In this document: positions 11,093-20,270 of the stretch, one piece after another
How the letters are laid out: each line of letters opens with the position of its first letter
Position numbering within the stretch: position 1 is the first letter of the stretch
Assembly: GCA_902651635.1 (NCBI GenBank)
Contig: CACRSC010000029.1
Location: 263,022-327,021, forward strand
Direction of reading: 5' to 3'
Source of the DNA: Mastigamoeba balamuthi
Lineage: Eukaryota; Evosea; Mastigamoebida; Mastigamoebidae
DNA: 64,000 nt
Program-made: the position numbers and the translations under genes
The notes under the pieces: model-generated
What the model saw: only the letters and a program-made list of their open reading frames with translations
Databases searched by the model: none
What the model was told of the DNA's origin: nothing

Positions 11093-12276
11093 ATGCCGGA
11101 AGCGAACCCATTCAAGAGGGCGGACCCTGGCCTCACGCTCTACGAGCTGCTCAAGGCAGCCCGCCCCTCCCTCTTCCACACAACTGGCACAATATCACTG
11201 ACTGCTGCACTTGCACTGCGATCACCAGATCACCACCATCGGCATCGTGCTGATCCCCCTGCGCGCCGTGCTGATCGCCGTCGTCGTCGTCTCGATGGCG
11301 CTGTACATGCGCGCCGTGGCGTGGCTGCACGGCTGCGAGGTGCGCCAGGCGGTCATCGTGGCCCCGCGCGCCGTGCAGCTCTTCGCGCGGTTCGCCTCGC
11401 GCACGCTGCTCTTCGCGATGGGGTTCTACCGCGTCCGGGTCAGCGGCCGCGTGCCCTCGGCTGCGCGCTGCCGCGGGCTTGTCGTGGGCAACCACGTCAG
11501 CCTGATAGACATCATCTCGCTGTGGGCTGTGCTCCCCAGGCTGCCCAGCTTCGTCTCCAAGAGGTCTGTGCTCGACTGGCCCGTCGTCGGCTCGCTGCTC
11601 CAGGCCTCGCGCGGCCTCACCGTCGACAGGTCCAAGCGCGACGGCTCCGCCAGGGAGCAGGTCGCCGAGAGGGCCCGCGCTGGCTCCGATGAGCTCCCTC
11701 TGGCCATGTTCCCCGAGGGCACCACGACCAACGGGACTTGCCTCAGTTCCGTCTCTCCGTTTTCCCCCTGCGGTTTTTTCGCGGTTCTCACTCTCTGCCG
11801 CCGGTTGTTGTGCCTGTCCAGTGCCGTTCAAGTCCGGGGCGTTTGTGGCAGGCGAGCCGGTGCAGCTGGTCACGTTCAGGTACCCCGCGAAGCACTTCAG
11901 CCCCGCGTACGACGTGCTGCCCAGCGGGCGCTACATGGTCCGCCTGCTGTCGCAGGTCTACAACAGCGTCGAGGTGAGAGCGCTCACCCCGGATCAATTG
12001 CAGCTGACTCGACGCGGATGGGATGCAGATCACGTTTCTGCCCGAGTACGTGCCCAGCGAGCAGGAGAAGCAGGACCCCAAGCTGTTTGCGGACGGCGTG
12101 AGGTCGACGCTGGCGCGCTCGCTCAAGCTGCCCACGGTCGAGCACACGTGGGAGATGAAGGTGCGGGGACGGAACACGGAACAGCCGCTTTTCGCTGGCA
12201 GGCCTAACCGCCACTCCCGCACGCGCCCGCACAGCAAAAGTACATGGAGGAAGTCTACCACGTAAAGTACAACTAG
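11093..12276 (+). CDS. Lysophospholipid acyltransferase, LPCAT/AGPAT family
   Basis: Five exons are inferred: 11093-11155, 11229-11745, 11822-11973, 12029-12160 and 12241-12276, giving 299 aa with all phases consistent. Acyltransferase motif I is VVGNHVSLIDI (the NHx4D catalytic pair). Motif III is MFPEGTTTNGTCL, the form typical of LPCAT/LPEAT enzymes. A hydrophobic segment (GIVLIPLRAVLIAVVVVSMA) at residues 25-45 anchors it in the ER membrane. The reaction is transfer of acyl groups from acyl-CoA to lysophospholipid. The first intron seems to use a GC donor (CTCAAG|GCAGCC). No C-terminal EF-hands are present, unlike LPCAT1/2. Confidence 0.85.
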
Positions 12277-12467
12277 GCAGCAGCAGCACCCCGAGCCCCG
12301 CCACCCCCCCTGAGGGACCAGACAGGAAGCAGCAGCACTGCGCAGTGCACAAACACGCGGAACAGCCCCCCCAGGCGCAAGAAAATTCCTCGAAAAGAAT
12401 CAGAACAGAGCGACACGCCTGTGCTGTCGTGTGCGGGTGACTCGCCCCCGCACACGAACGTGGCCCG

Positions 12468-12480
12468 GAGATATTTCCCG
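12468..12480. promoter_or_regulatory. GAGATATTTCCCG motif upstream of small gene
   Basis: It lies about 90-100 nt before the ATG at 12570 and matches GAGATATTTCGCC before the WW-LRR gene. A shared promoter motif is inferred. Confidence 0.35.
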
Positions 12481-12569
12481 TCATTATCTAATTATTCGCG
12501 CTCGAAACAAGCGTTTCCGTCTTCAACACCTCACCGCGAAGAGCCGACCACCGCCATCACCGCCACGAA

Positions 12570-12875
12570 ATGAAGCAGCACACCAACACAGCGGCCGAGA
12601 GGGACGAGGCCTCGAGCAACTACCTGCACCGGGCGCTAGCGGCCCTCAAGGTATCCGCGAACGAGCTCCCCTGCGCTGCCGTCGACGGCGAGGTCCCAAC
12701 GCGCACCCCGCAGAAGGCCGTGCGCAGCAGGCGCGACCTGCCCAAGGAGGACGCGGCAGCCGCAGACGACGCAGTGGCCACGTCCGTGTGGCCCCCGGAG
12801 CGCTGCCCGGAGCCCGACCCCTTCGACCTCGAGGTCCGCGGGCGCAGCCTCTCGCACGAGCGCAGCGACCTCTGA
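12570..12875 (+). CDS. Small hypothetical protein (101 aa)
   Basis: A single exon runs from ATG 12570 to TGA 12875. The start has a favourable purine context (CACGAAATGAAG). The protein begins with MKQHTNTAAERDEASSNYLH, has a short helix (RALAALKVSANELP), then a basic patch (RSRRDLPKED) and an acidic, Pro-rich tail. It has no signal peptide or recognised domain. Codon use is like neighbouring genes. A promoter motif shared with other genes sits upstream, which supports it being expressed. Confidence 0.5.
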   Translation: MKQHTNTAAERDEASSNYLHRALAALKVSANELPCAAVDGEVPTRTPQKAVRSRRDLPKEDAAAADDAVATSVWPPERCPEPDPFDLEVRGRSLSHERSDL

Positions 12876-13327
12876 GAACCGAAGCAACCCGAGCGGCAGA
12901 AGCGAGGGCGAGGAAAAAGTAACCGAGGCAGAAGCGACGACGAGCAAATTTTATACGGGATTGAAATGAGCAAGGAAGCGCGACAACGAGGACCCCCCCA
13001 CACACGCGTATGCGGCAGAGCACCAACACGGTTGTACAGTTCGGTTGTTCGGTTACAGGCCGTTTGTGTACCAGTTTCTCTTTCTTTATAAACGGCCGGC
13101 GGTTTGGTAGTTGGCCTCTCAGGCGGTTGAGGGATTCCCTTGTGCACCTAATTTGCAGTGCGAGCGTTGTTGCTCCTCAGATACACCTAAAATCTTGTAT
13201 CTCCGCGATATCTTAGTCATATTTCCGCGAACTTTCGCCGACACCCCACAAATTAGTTGATTCCAACGAGATATTTCGCCCGATATTCCACCAACAGAAA
13301 AAAAAGTAAAGCGCGATTTTGCCGGCA
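12876..13327. other. Intergenic with candidate promoter
   Basis: About 450 nt without a gene. The AT-rich last 150 nt carries GATATC (13207-13212) and GAGATATTTCGCCCGATATT (13268-13287) just before the next start codon. Confidence 0.5.
13207..13289. promoter_or_regulatory. GATATC and GATATTTC cluster upstream of WW-LRR gene
   Basis: Three GATAT-type motifs lie within 83 nt, ending 39 nt before ATG 13328. They match motifs at other gene starts in the window. Confidence 0.4.
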
Positions 13328-15217
13328 ATGGCCACTGGCAGCGCCGTCGGCGCACCGCCGCCTCCGCCGCCTCCTCCTCTGCCACAGCCCCCGCAGCCGC
13401 TGCCCGACGGCTGGCTGGAGCACCGCGCGCCCACGGGCCTCGTGTACTACGAGCACACGCGCACGCACCAGCGCCTCTTCAGCCGCCCCTCGTCCTCCTC
13501 CTCGTCCACCACCGCCCCCCAGCGGCGGCTGCTCCCGCCTGCGCCCCCGGGCAGCACGCTGGTGGAGCTGTGCACGCGGGCCGTGCTGTGGAGCGGCGCC
13601 CCCGCGGAGCCCGCGCCCGCGCTGGTGCCCTCGGAGGTCGCGGACGCTCTGCTCCGCGCGCTCACCTCGTCGGGCCCCGGCGTCTCGGGCGGCCCGCGCG
13701 GGCCCGCGGCCGTCACGCGGGCGATCGCCAGCGTGGGGCCGGCGCTGAGCGAGCTGGCGATGCCGGCGGCGCTGGCCAACGCGTCGGTGGGCTCCGTGGC
13801 CGCCGCGGCCGCGCGCGGGCAGCTGCGGGGGCTCGTCTCGCTGAGCCTGCGCGGGTGCGGGCGGCTGGGCCCCCGCGAGCTCCGCTGCGTCGCCGCGGGG
13901 TGCCCGGGGCTCCGGAGCCTCGACGTGGGGCAGTGCGCGGCCGTCGACGCCCCGTCGCTGGCGGCGGCCCTCGCGTCGTGCGCGTCGCTCGAGGTGCTGG
14001 CCGCCGACCACTGCATGGGCGTCGTCGGCGCACTGGCCGCGGCCTCGGCGTCGCTGCGGGCGCTGCGCCTCTGCAGCCGCCTCGAGGCGCTGGCGCTGGC
14101 CTGCCCGCGCCTGCAGCTGCTGGACCTCGGCGACTGCTGGGACCTGCGCGAGCTGGCCGTCGACGCCGCCGCCAGGCCCGCGGGGCTCGTCGAGGCGGGG
14201 CTCTTCAAGTGCCGCGCGCTCACCGGCGACTCGCTGCTCGCCCTCGTCGCGCCCTCGTCGCCAGCGCTCAGGTACCTCGACGTCAGCGGCTGCGCGGCCC
14301 TGACCGAGCGCTCGCTCGAGGCCGCGGCCCGCGCGTGCCCGTCGCTGACGCACTTTGTCGCGACGTACTGCCCGGCCGCGGGCCCCGGGGCCGTGGCCGC
14401 CGTGGGGTCGAGCTGCGCGGCCCTCGAGAGCGTCTTCCTCGGCGGCTGCCCGCGCGAGAGCGGCCCCGCCTGCGCCGCGCTGGCCGGGGCGGGCGCGTCG
14501 CTGCGGGGCGTCACGTTCGCCCCGGGCCTCACGGGCGCCGCGCTGTCGGCCGTGTGCGCGGCGGCCAGGGGCCTCGTGGTCGTCGACCTCAGCGAGCAGG
14601 AGCTCATCCGCGACGACGACGTCTGCGCGCTTCTGCGCTCCTGCCGCGCGATGCGCTCGCTGAGCATCTCCGACTGCGGGGAGCTCACCGACGCCGCCCT
14701 CGACGCGCTGCAGCAGCAGCAGTCGCCCCCGTGCATGGGCGCCGAGGACGGCGACGACGCGCAGCCGGCGCCCGGGGCTTCGCTGCGCAGCTTCATCGCG
14801 ACCAACGTGCCGCTGACGGACAGGGCGGTCGGCGCGCTCGCCAGGCGCTGCCCGTCGCTGACCAGCGTCGACCTGACGCGCAACGCGCACGTCTCGGACG
14901 CGGGCATCGCCGAGCTCGCGGGGTCGTGCCCGCAGCTGCGGACGCTGTCGCTCGCGTTCTGCAGGCTCGTCAGCGACGCGGCGCTGGCGTCGCTGGCGGA
15001 GGCGCGCGGGAGGCCCGGGGTCGCCCCACCGCCGCTCGCGCTCAACGTGTACGGGTGCGAGCAGGTGAGCACGGGCGCCGTCGTCGCGCTGCTGGCGGCG
15101 GGGGGCGTCAAGGAGGTCAACGTCAGCGCGTCGGTCAGCAGGGAGCTGGCCGATGTACCGCAGGAGCAGCTCCGGGGCGTGGCCGTGCAGTCTTGCAACA
15201 CGGACCCTCTCATCTGA
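13328..15217 (+). CDS. WW-like plus cysteine-containing LRR protein
   Basis: One exon of about 629 aa. After a poly-proline N-terminus (residues 5-25), LPDGWLEHRAPTGLVYYEHT forms a WW-like domain whose second Trp is replaced by Phe (RLFSRP). From about residue 160 to the end there are roughly 15 leucine-rich repeats of the AMN1/FBXL cysteine-containing type, for example LVSLSLRGCGRLGPRELRCV, LRYLDVSGCAALTERSLEAA and LTSVDLTRNAHVSDAGIAEL. No F-box is visible. LRRs of this class bind proteins, often in SCF ubiquitin ligases, and a WW domain binds Pro-rich ligands. An adaptor role is inferred. TAG or TGA reading on the other strand is a compositional shadow. Confidence 0.8.
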   Translation: MATGSAVGAPPPPPPPPLPQPPQPLPDGWLEHRAPTGLVYYEHTRTHQRLFSRPSSSSSSTTAPQRRLLPPAPPGSTLVELCTRAVLWSGAPAEPAPALVPSEVADALLRALTSSGPGVSGGPRGPAAVTRAIASVGPALSELAMPAALANASVGSVAAAAARGQLRGLVSLSLRGCGRLGPRELRCVAAGCPGLRSLDVGQCAAVDAPSLAAALASCASLEVLAADHCMGVVGALAAASASLRALRLCSRLEALALACPRLQLLDLGDCWDLRELAVDAAARPAGLVEAGLFKCRALTGDSLLALVAPSSPALRYLDVSGCAALTERSLEAAARACPSLTHFVATYCPAAGPGAVAAVGSSCAALESVFLGGCPRESGPACAALAGAGASLRGVTFAPGLTGAALSAVCAAARGLVVVDLSEQELIRDDDVCALLRSCRAMRSLSISDCGELTDAALDALQQQQSPPCMGAEDGDDAQPAPGASLRSFIATNVPLTDRAVGALARRCPSLTSVDLTRNAHVSDAGIAELAGSCPQLRTLSLAFCRLVSDAALASLAEARGRPGVAPPPLALNVYGCEQVSTGAVVALLAAGGVKEVNVSASVSRELADVPQEQLRGVAVQSCNTDPLI

Positions 15218-16744
15218 CTTCTGAGCGCCAAGGGCCGGCGAGTCTGCCAAGTCAAAACAAACACAGTGTGCTGTTTTATTTAAAGTTGCCCCCGTCACGG
15301 GTGACACGCCTTATCGAGATCCCAACATATGCGGTTGGTGGGCCTCGGGCAAGCGCCGCTTTGCCGATTCACACAAGCAATTTTAAAGTACTACCTCCGC
15401 GATGCGAAAGCGGCCTCGGTTTTCTTCCTGCCACTTCCAGACAGTCTCCGAGTGTCGAAGTGCTGGCAAAACCCAGTCATCTGTGTTCTGGAGTTCCAGG
15501 GAGGTGCAGTCATCACTCAGAACGCCGAATGGTGGCAGCTCCAGGCGGAAGAGACGATAATGAGATACATGCCTTGATGTGAAGGTTTGATGCGGATTAT
15601 GTGGAATCGCATACTCGAAGGAGGGGCGGGGCGGTTTCACGATGCCCTCGCACCATTCATTTCACGTGTTTCTGCGCTTCAGGGGAGGTGCGAGGTGTCT
15701 GGGCGGATCAATGGTGTCCCATGACTCCGCGGGTACTTTCCATCTGTGTTGCAGTGCTGCGGTCAGACAGTCCTGCAAATGAGCGATCGGTGGCTGCCCC
15801 GTGGGCAGATGCCACTTTGCTCCCATCCAGTTCATCAGGCGCGGTGGCTCATACCCACATAGAAGACGCCGTGGAATCCGGGTGAACAACGGCAGGAGAA
15901 ATTCTAACAAACACAACGCCGCTCAACACTCTTCTCCTCCCAACACAAGTTTGTTACCCCAGTCTCCTCACGCACTGCGCAAAGCTGCGAAGCGGCCAGC
16001 ATACAGCGGCCCAACAGTGTGGCTGCTGACGCTGGCGCTCCTGGGTAGAGTATCCTCGAGGACAGAATGACATGCTAATTGAGGCGGACTGGCAGGAGAC
16101 CCGTCTTATCGGGTGACCACTCTGACCTCCGTGTGGCTGGTGCCAGTCTTGCCCTGCTTGCCGCGAGGGAGATCGAGGAGGCAGGCGATAGAACGAGTAG
16201 CGAACTTGTTGTGCACAAAAACCCCAATGTTGACAAATCGGGACTTCACCGGCCTCTGTTCTGCGCCCAAGAGATCGAGCACCATGCAGCAAGCCTTGAG
16301 TCTTCACCCTCGCGCCCCGTCTCACAATCGCCAAGCTCTCGCACCGCTCGCGCGGTCAACAGGCCACTCATAAGACACAGAAAAGAAATCCGCCAGTATT
16401 CTTCATCTTCGGTGCTCGGTAGAAGTCATCCTGCAGGCGGACAAAACTGATACTGCCAAGGCGGGACAGAGTTCACCTGGCATTTGGCATTACTGCATTT
16501 TTGTATGGGTACCTCTGCACTGCAGGAGATGGCTCTGCCGCGACCTCCCAGATAAGTGAGGAGCACACTGTGGCACCGCAAGTACGATGTGAAGAATCGG
16601 TTGAGGTCACAACATACGGAGGAGAAACCCTTACTGCATGTTCAGTTGATAAACGAGTGAAGGCGGGGATGGCCGTTAAGATGCCGGTACTCAAAACGCG
16701 AGCGCAGGGTACGTTCAACATTATCATTTCACATAGCCACCGCA
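15218..16744. other. Long intergenic region, no gene until GH28 promoter
   Basis: About 1.5 kb without a convincing gene. Open frames are short, lack domains and overlap on both strands. The last 110 nt form the conserved promoter block of the polygalacturonase family (see 16640-16744). Confidence 0.45.
16640..16744 (+). promoter_or_regulatory. Conserved promoter block of polygalacturonase copies
   Basis: Contains GTTGATAAAC, then GGTACTCAAAACGCG and ATTATCATTTCACATAGCC ending at the ATG. The same ordered motifs precede the copies at 37406 and 48777 (minus). Conservation above that of random spacer suggests a shared promoter, or recent duplication including the promoter. Confidence 0.6.
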
Positions 16745-18033
16745 ATGCTGAAGGAAAGCATCGTACTGCTCGTGCTGTGCTCTGCGCTTCTTGGCCACGC
16801 CAAGCTCATCAAGGGCAAGTACGTGACCGTCAGCGTAGGCGACAGCGTCTTCGACGTCACCAAGTATGGCGCACGCGGAGACGGAAGGACCGACGACAGC
16901 TCAGCCATCCAGAAGGCCCTCGATGCCGCAGCCCCCAGGGGCGGCACGGTCGTGATCCCCGCCGGCAAGACGTTCCTGTTCAAGGCCATCAACATCAACG
17001 GCGACCACACCGAGCTCAGGATCGACGGCACCCTCCGCATCTCCAACGACTACGCCCACTGGCCCGCGGCTGCCAAGGCCGCCATCACCATCCCCGCCAA
17101 GAGCAACGTCGCCATCACGGGGTCGGGCACCATCGACGGCCAGGGCGCCACGTGGTGGGCCAACCTGAGGAACAAGGAACGCCCCAGGACCATCTACCCC
17201 CGCAAAACCGACACGGTCATCGTCTCGGGCATCACTGTCAAGGACTGCCCGTACCACTGCCTGCAGATGTACTCCTCCAACACCGAGATCTTCAGCATCA
17301 CCCTCCGCACTCCCCCGTCCACCGGCATCGCCAACCCCTCCCACAACACCGACGGCATCGACATCCATGGCGACAACTTTTGGGGTGCGTCACCTCACGG
17401 TTTCACATTTCTATAGTCCGATTCCCTCACACCGCTGCCTCCCGTGTGTGCTTGTGGGTGAGCACAGTGCATGACAGCGACATCTCGGTGGGCGACGACA
17501 ACGTGGCGATCCACTCGAGCAAGGTCCTCGTCGAGGACTGCCAGTTCGGCACCGGCCACGGCGCCTCCATCGGCTCGCTGTGCTCCGAGACCATCTCCGA
17601 CATCACCGTCAAGGGCGTCCACTTCACCGGCACCACGTGCGGGCCCCGCATCAAGACGGTCCAGGGCTGCCCCGGGTCGCTGTCCAACGTCCACTTCCAG
17701 GACCTGATCCTCACCAACGTCAAGAAGACCATCGAGGTCAACATGTTCTACAAGCTCAGCGAGGCCAAGAAGCCCACGAAGCCGGGCAACTTCAAGATCA
17801 GCAACATCAACTACGTTAACATCCAGAGCACCAACCCTGGCTCCGCGGGTGAGTTCCAGTGCGACCCCAAGAGCCACTGCGGCGTGTACATGCAGGACGT
17901 GGTGCAGACTGGCAAGAGCCTGGCCTACAAGTGCAGCAACGCCTTCGGCAGGGCTGATGGGAAGGAGAGCCCTCGTCCCTGCCTGGCTGCTTCGCGCAGG
18001 ATGGCGGACAACGACTTCAACGACTCTGCATAA
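16745..18033 (+). CDS. Polygalacturonase, GH28 (copy 1)
   Basis: Exons are 16745-17384 and 17468-18033, split by an 83-nt GT-AG intron in phase 1. The 401-aa product starts with a signal peptide (LKESIVLLVLCSALLGHAK), followed by the pectate-lyase-like opening VFDVTKYGARGDGRTDDSSA. Catalytic and binding motifs of GH28 are all present: NTDGID, SVGDDNVAI (the DD pair), GHGASIGS and RIKT. It hydrolyses alpha-1,4-galacturonan in pectin outside the cell or in a food vacuole. The coding sequence is almost identical over long stretches to the copies at 37.4 and 47.5 kb, but its intron differs. Conserved Cys near the C-terminus (QCDPKSHCGVYM) fit a secreted enzyme. Confidence 0.93.
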
Positions 18034-18351
18034 CTCACTGAGATCCCTTTCTTCTTTTGATGCCACAACACAAGAGATGGAATGGAAGTGCAATATAAAC
18101 CCTGACCTGACACTCTGACTGAGAGAATGATTCTATTATCAACCAGGTGCAGTTGCCCAGTGGTCTAGCCGGTCGGCTCCTATCTTTCATCTCGCCGAGT
18201 ACTGTCCATACCACCAGGAGCATGAGTCTCTCATGTGGCGATCAGAGTTCCTACAGACGAATAATCGTTGTTGTTTTGCTTGCGTATGGGCGCTGTTATG
18301 GACGATCTTGCTAGGGATACAAGGCGTATTCCGCCACCACGGGGGTGTGTC
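18034..18351. other. Intergenic between convergent genes
   Basis: A 318-nt spacer between the 3' ends of the GH28 gene (plus) and the papain-like protease (minus). It contains only terminator-type AT-rich patches and no gene. Confidence 0.45.
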
Positions 18352-19497
18352 TCAGGCGACAATAGTGGACAGCAGAAGGTTGATTCCACACATGTTCTTG
18401 CCCCTCGCGATCCTGATGTAGCCCGCCTCTCCCCACAGGGTGCCCCACGAGTTGCGCACCAGCCAGTACTGCTTGCGCGTCACGGGGTCGACACCGTAGC
18501 CCACGAGAATGACTCCGTGGTTCAGCGCAGACATGGTGTTCTTGCACAGTGGGGTGTCGAGGACGCCAGACTGGTAGTACTGGAACTGGTCCGCCGCGAC
18601 CGCGACGGAGATGGGCCCGTACTGCTGCAAGTAGGTCATGACCAAGTTGTCCGAAGGCACGGCCCCGAAGAGCTTAGACGAAGTGAACGTGGCGCGGTTG
18701 GGGTACTTGGTCGCGGAGCACGCGGGGACGGCGCCGTTGAGGCCCGAGGTGTACGGGAGGTCAGTGGAGCCCGTGAGCCCGCCGCTGTTGTAGACGTTCA
18801 TCCACACGAACGCGTAGTACGGGCTGCCGCCATTGCACCCGTTGGCGTTGAGTTTGTCGCAGTTGACGAGCTGCTGCTCCGAGAGGCTGATGACCTTGCT
18901 GGTCTTGCGGAACCAGACGCCCTCCGCGGTTCCTGCGGCCGAGAACGCCTGCAATAGCACATCCATGTCAGGACAGCTCTCAACACTAAAACCAGTCAAG
19001 AAGCGTACCCAGCAGGAGCCGCAGGAACCCTGGTTCTTGATGGCCGGGAACCACGAGCGCATGTCCATCGCCGCGGGCACCGCAGTAGCAGCTGGGGCGG
19101 GGGAGGAACATCAGGGCGAGCCGAGACTAAAAATAGGAGGTCGGGGCCTATTTTTGGCTGTGGAGTTCGTACCTCGGACCACAGGTGCAGATTCCGCAGC
19201 AGGGCCAGCCAGGGCAGCTGAGGGGATCATGATCGTCGAGAGCATCTTCTGGCGGAACTCGTCGCGGGTGAGGTCCGCGAAAGGACCGTTGATGGTGAAG
19301 AGGGCCCCGTTGGCCGCGTCCTTGTTGAGCTTGGCGACCTCTGCAGAGGCACTGGTCCACGTCTGGAACCTGCGGGCCTCCTCGGCTGCCGTGTAGCGCT
19401 TGCCGTGCAACAGGGCCCACGAGCGGAACTCGGAGATGGTCTTGCTCTCAGCAACGATGGCCGAGAGGAACAGCACAGCCAGGACACACACACGCAT
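18352..19497 (-). CDS. Papain-family cysteine protease (cathepsin L-like)
   Basis: Three exons, 19173-19497, 19009-19091 and 18352-18948, encode 334 aa. A signal peptide (RVCVLAVLFLSAIVAES) leads into an I29 inhibitor prodomain (FRSWALLHGKRYTAAEEARR). The mature enzyme starts near PAAMDMRSWFPAIKNQG, with catalytic Cys in GSCGSCWAFSAAG, SLSEQQLVNCD, catalytic His in LNHGVILVGYG and Asn in VRNSWGTLWGE. Both introns are short (81 and 60 nt), and the second interrupts the codon just after the catalytic Cys-Trp. It degrades protein in lysosomes or food vacuoles, or is secreted. All key residues are intact. Confidence 0.95.
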
Positions 19498-20270
19498 TTT
19501 CGAATAACACGCTCAGATAACACTCTGAAATAATGAACAGATAGTCCACGGGGATTTCGAAAGAAAGGCACCGCGCCAGGCGGTGCCATCATCAGTTTTC
19601 CGCCTAATTTCGGCAGTGCTATGGTCCAAAAATACCTAAGGGAATCTTCGAAAATATCCAACCATGGAAAGGGAAAGAGCACCGTATGCGGACGTCCACT
19701 CATATACAGTCTGTCTCTGCTCCCACGCCCAAAGGAGGTCCCCTCTCCCTCCCCGTGCGGTGCCAACCTGTGCCACAGGGGTGGCCGGCCCGGTCAACGA
19801 CGGCGTCCAAGCAGCAGAGGAGTTCTCGCTCAGAAGCACTTTTATGACCTCTTTTCCGGAGCCCTCACCTGCACGTTCGCACTGCTGACGTGTGCCAGCA
19901 TGTAATTCTGGCATGTCAGCGAGCCTCGCAAACAACTTCTGAGAGGTCTGCCCTCTTTCCTCTTATACCGTCAGCACAGCTGCAAATCGGTTTTACCGGC
20001 GCACCACAGCCACAACTGAACCAGCACAGGAGCGTCCCCATGTTGGAGTCTCCTCACATCTCGTTTCAGCCTGGCTCGCTCTGATGAGATGCTACCAGTG
20101 GTATCGGAGCGCCACAGGGGAGCGCTGAAAACGAGTGCTTGGTAGAACAATTGTTAACGATTTCCGCACCGAGTGACGCAGTCGCGGGGACACCAGAATC
20201 GATTTACCTGCTTCGGTTCACCACAGTTATTTCAACTGAGGGTTGTACACCCGAACGCACACTGATCGCG
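19498..20270. other. Intergenic, divergent promoter region
   Basis: About 770 nt between the divergent protease and repeat-protein genes. An in-frame extension upstream of ATG 20271 reaches back to about 20139 but lacks an ATG. No other gene was seen. Confidence 0.45.

Noticed and set aside
13253-15307. Very long open frames antisense to the WW-LRR gene
   Set aside because: They are Arg/Ala/Gly-rich shadows created by high third-position GC; the plus strand has a coherent LRR pattern.
16501-16744. Upstream extension that would join the GH28 gene into a longer protein
   Set aside because: It is out of frame with the signal peptide and overlaps the promoter block conserved among copies.
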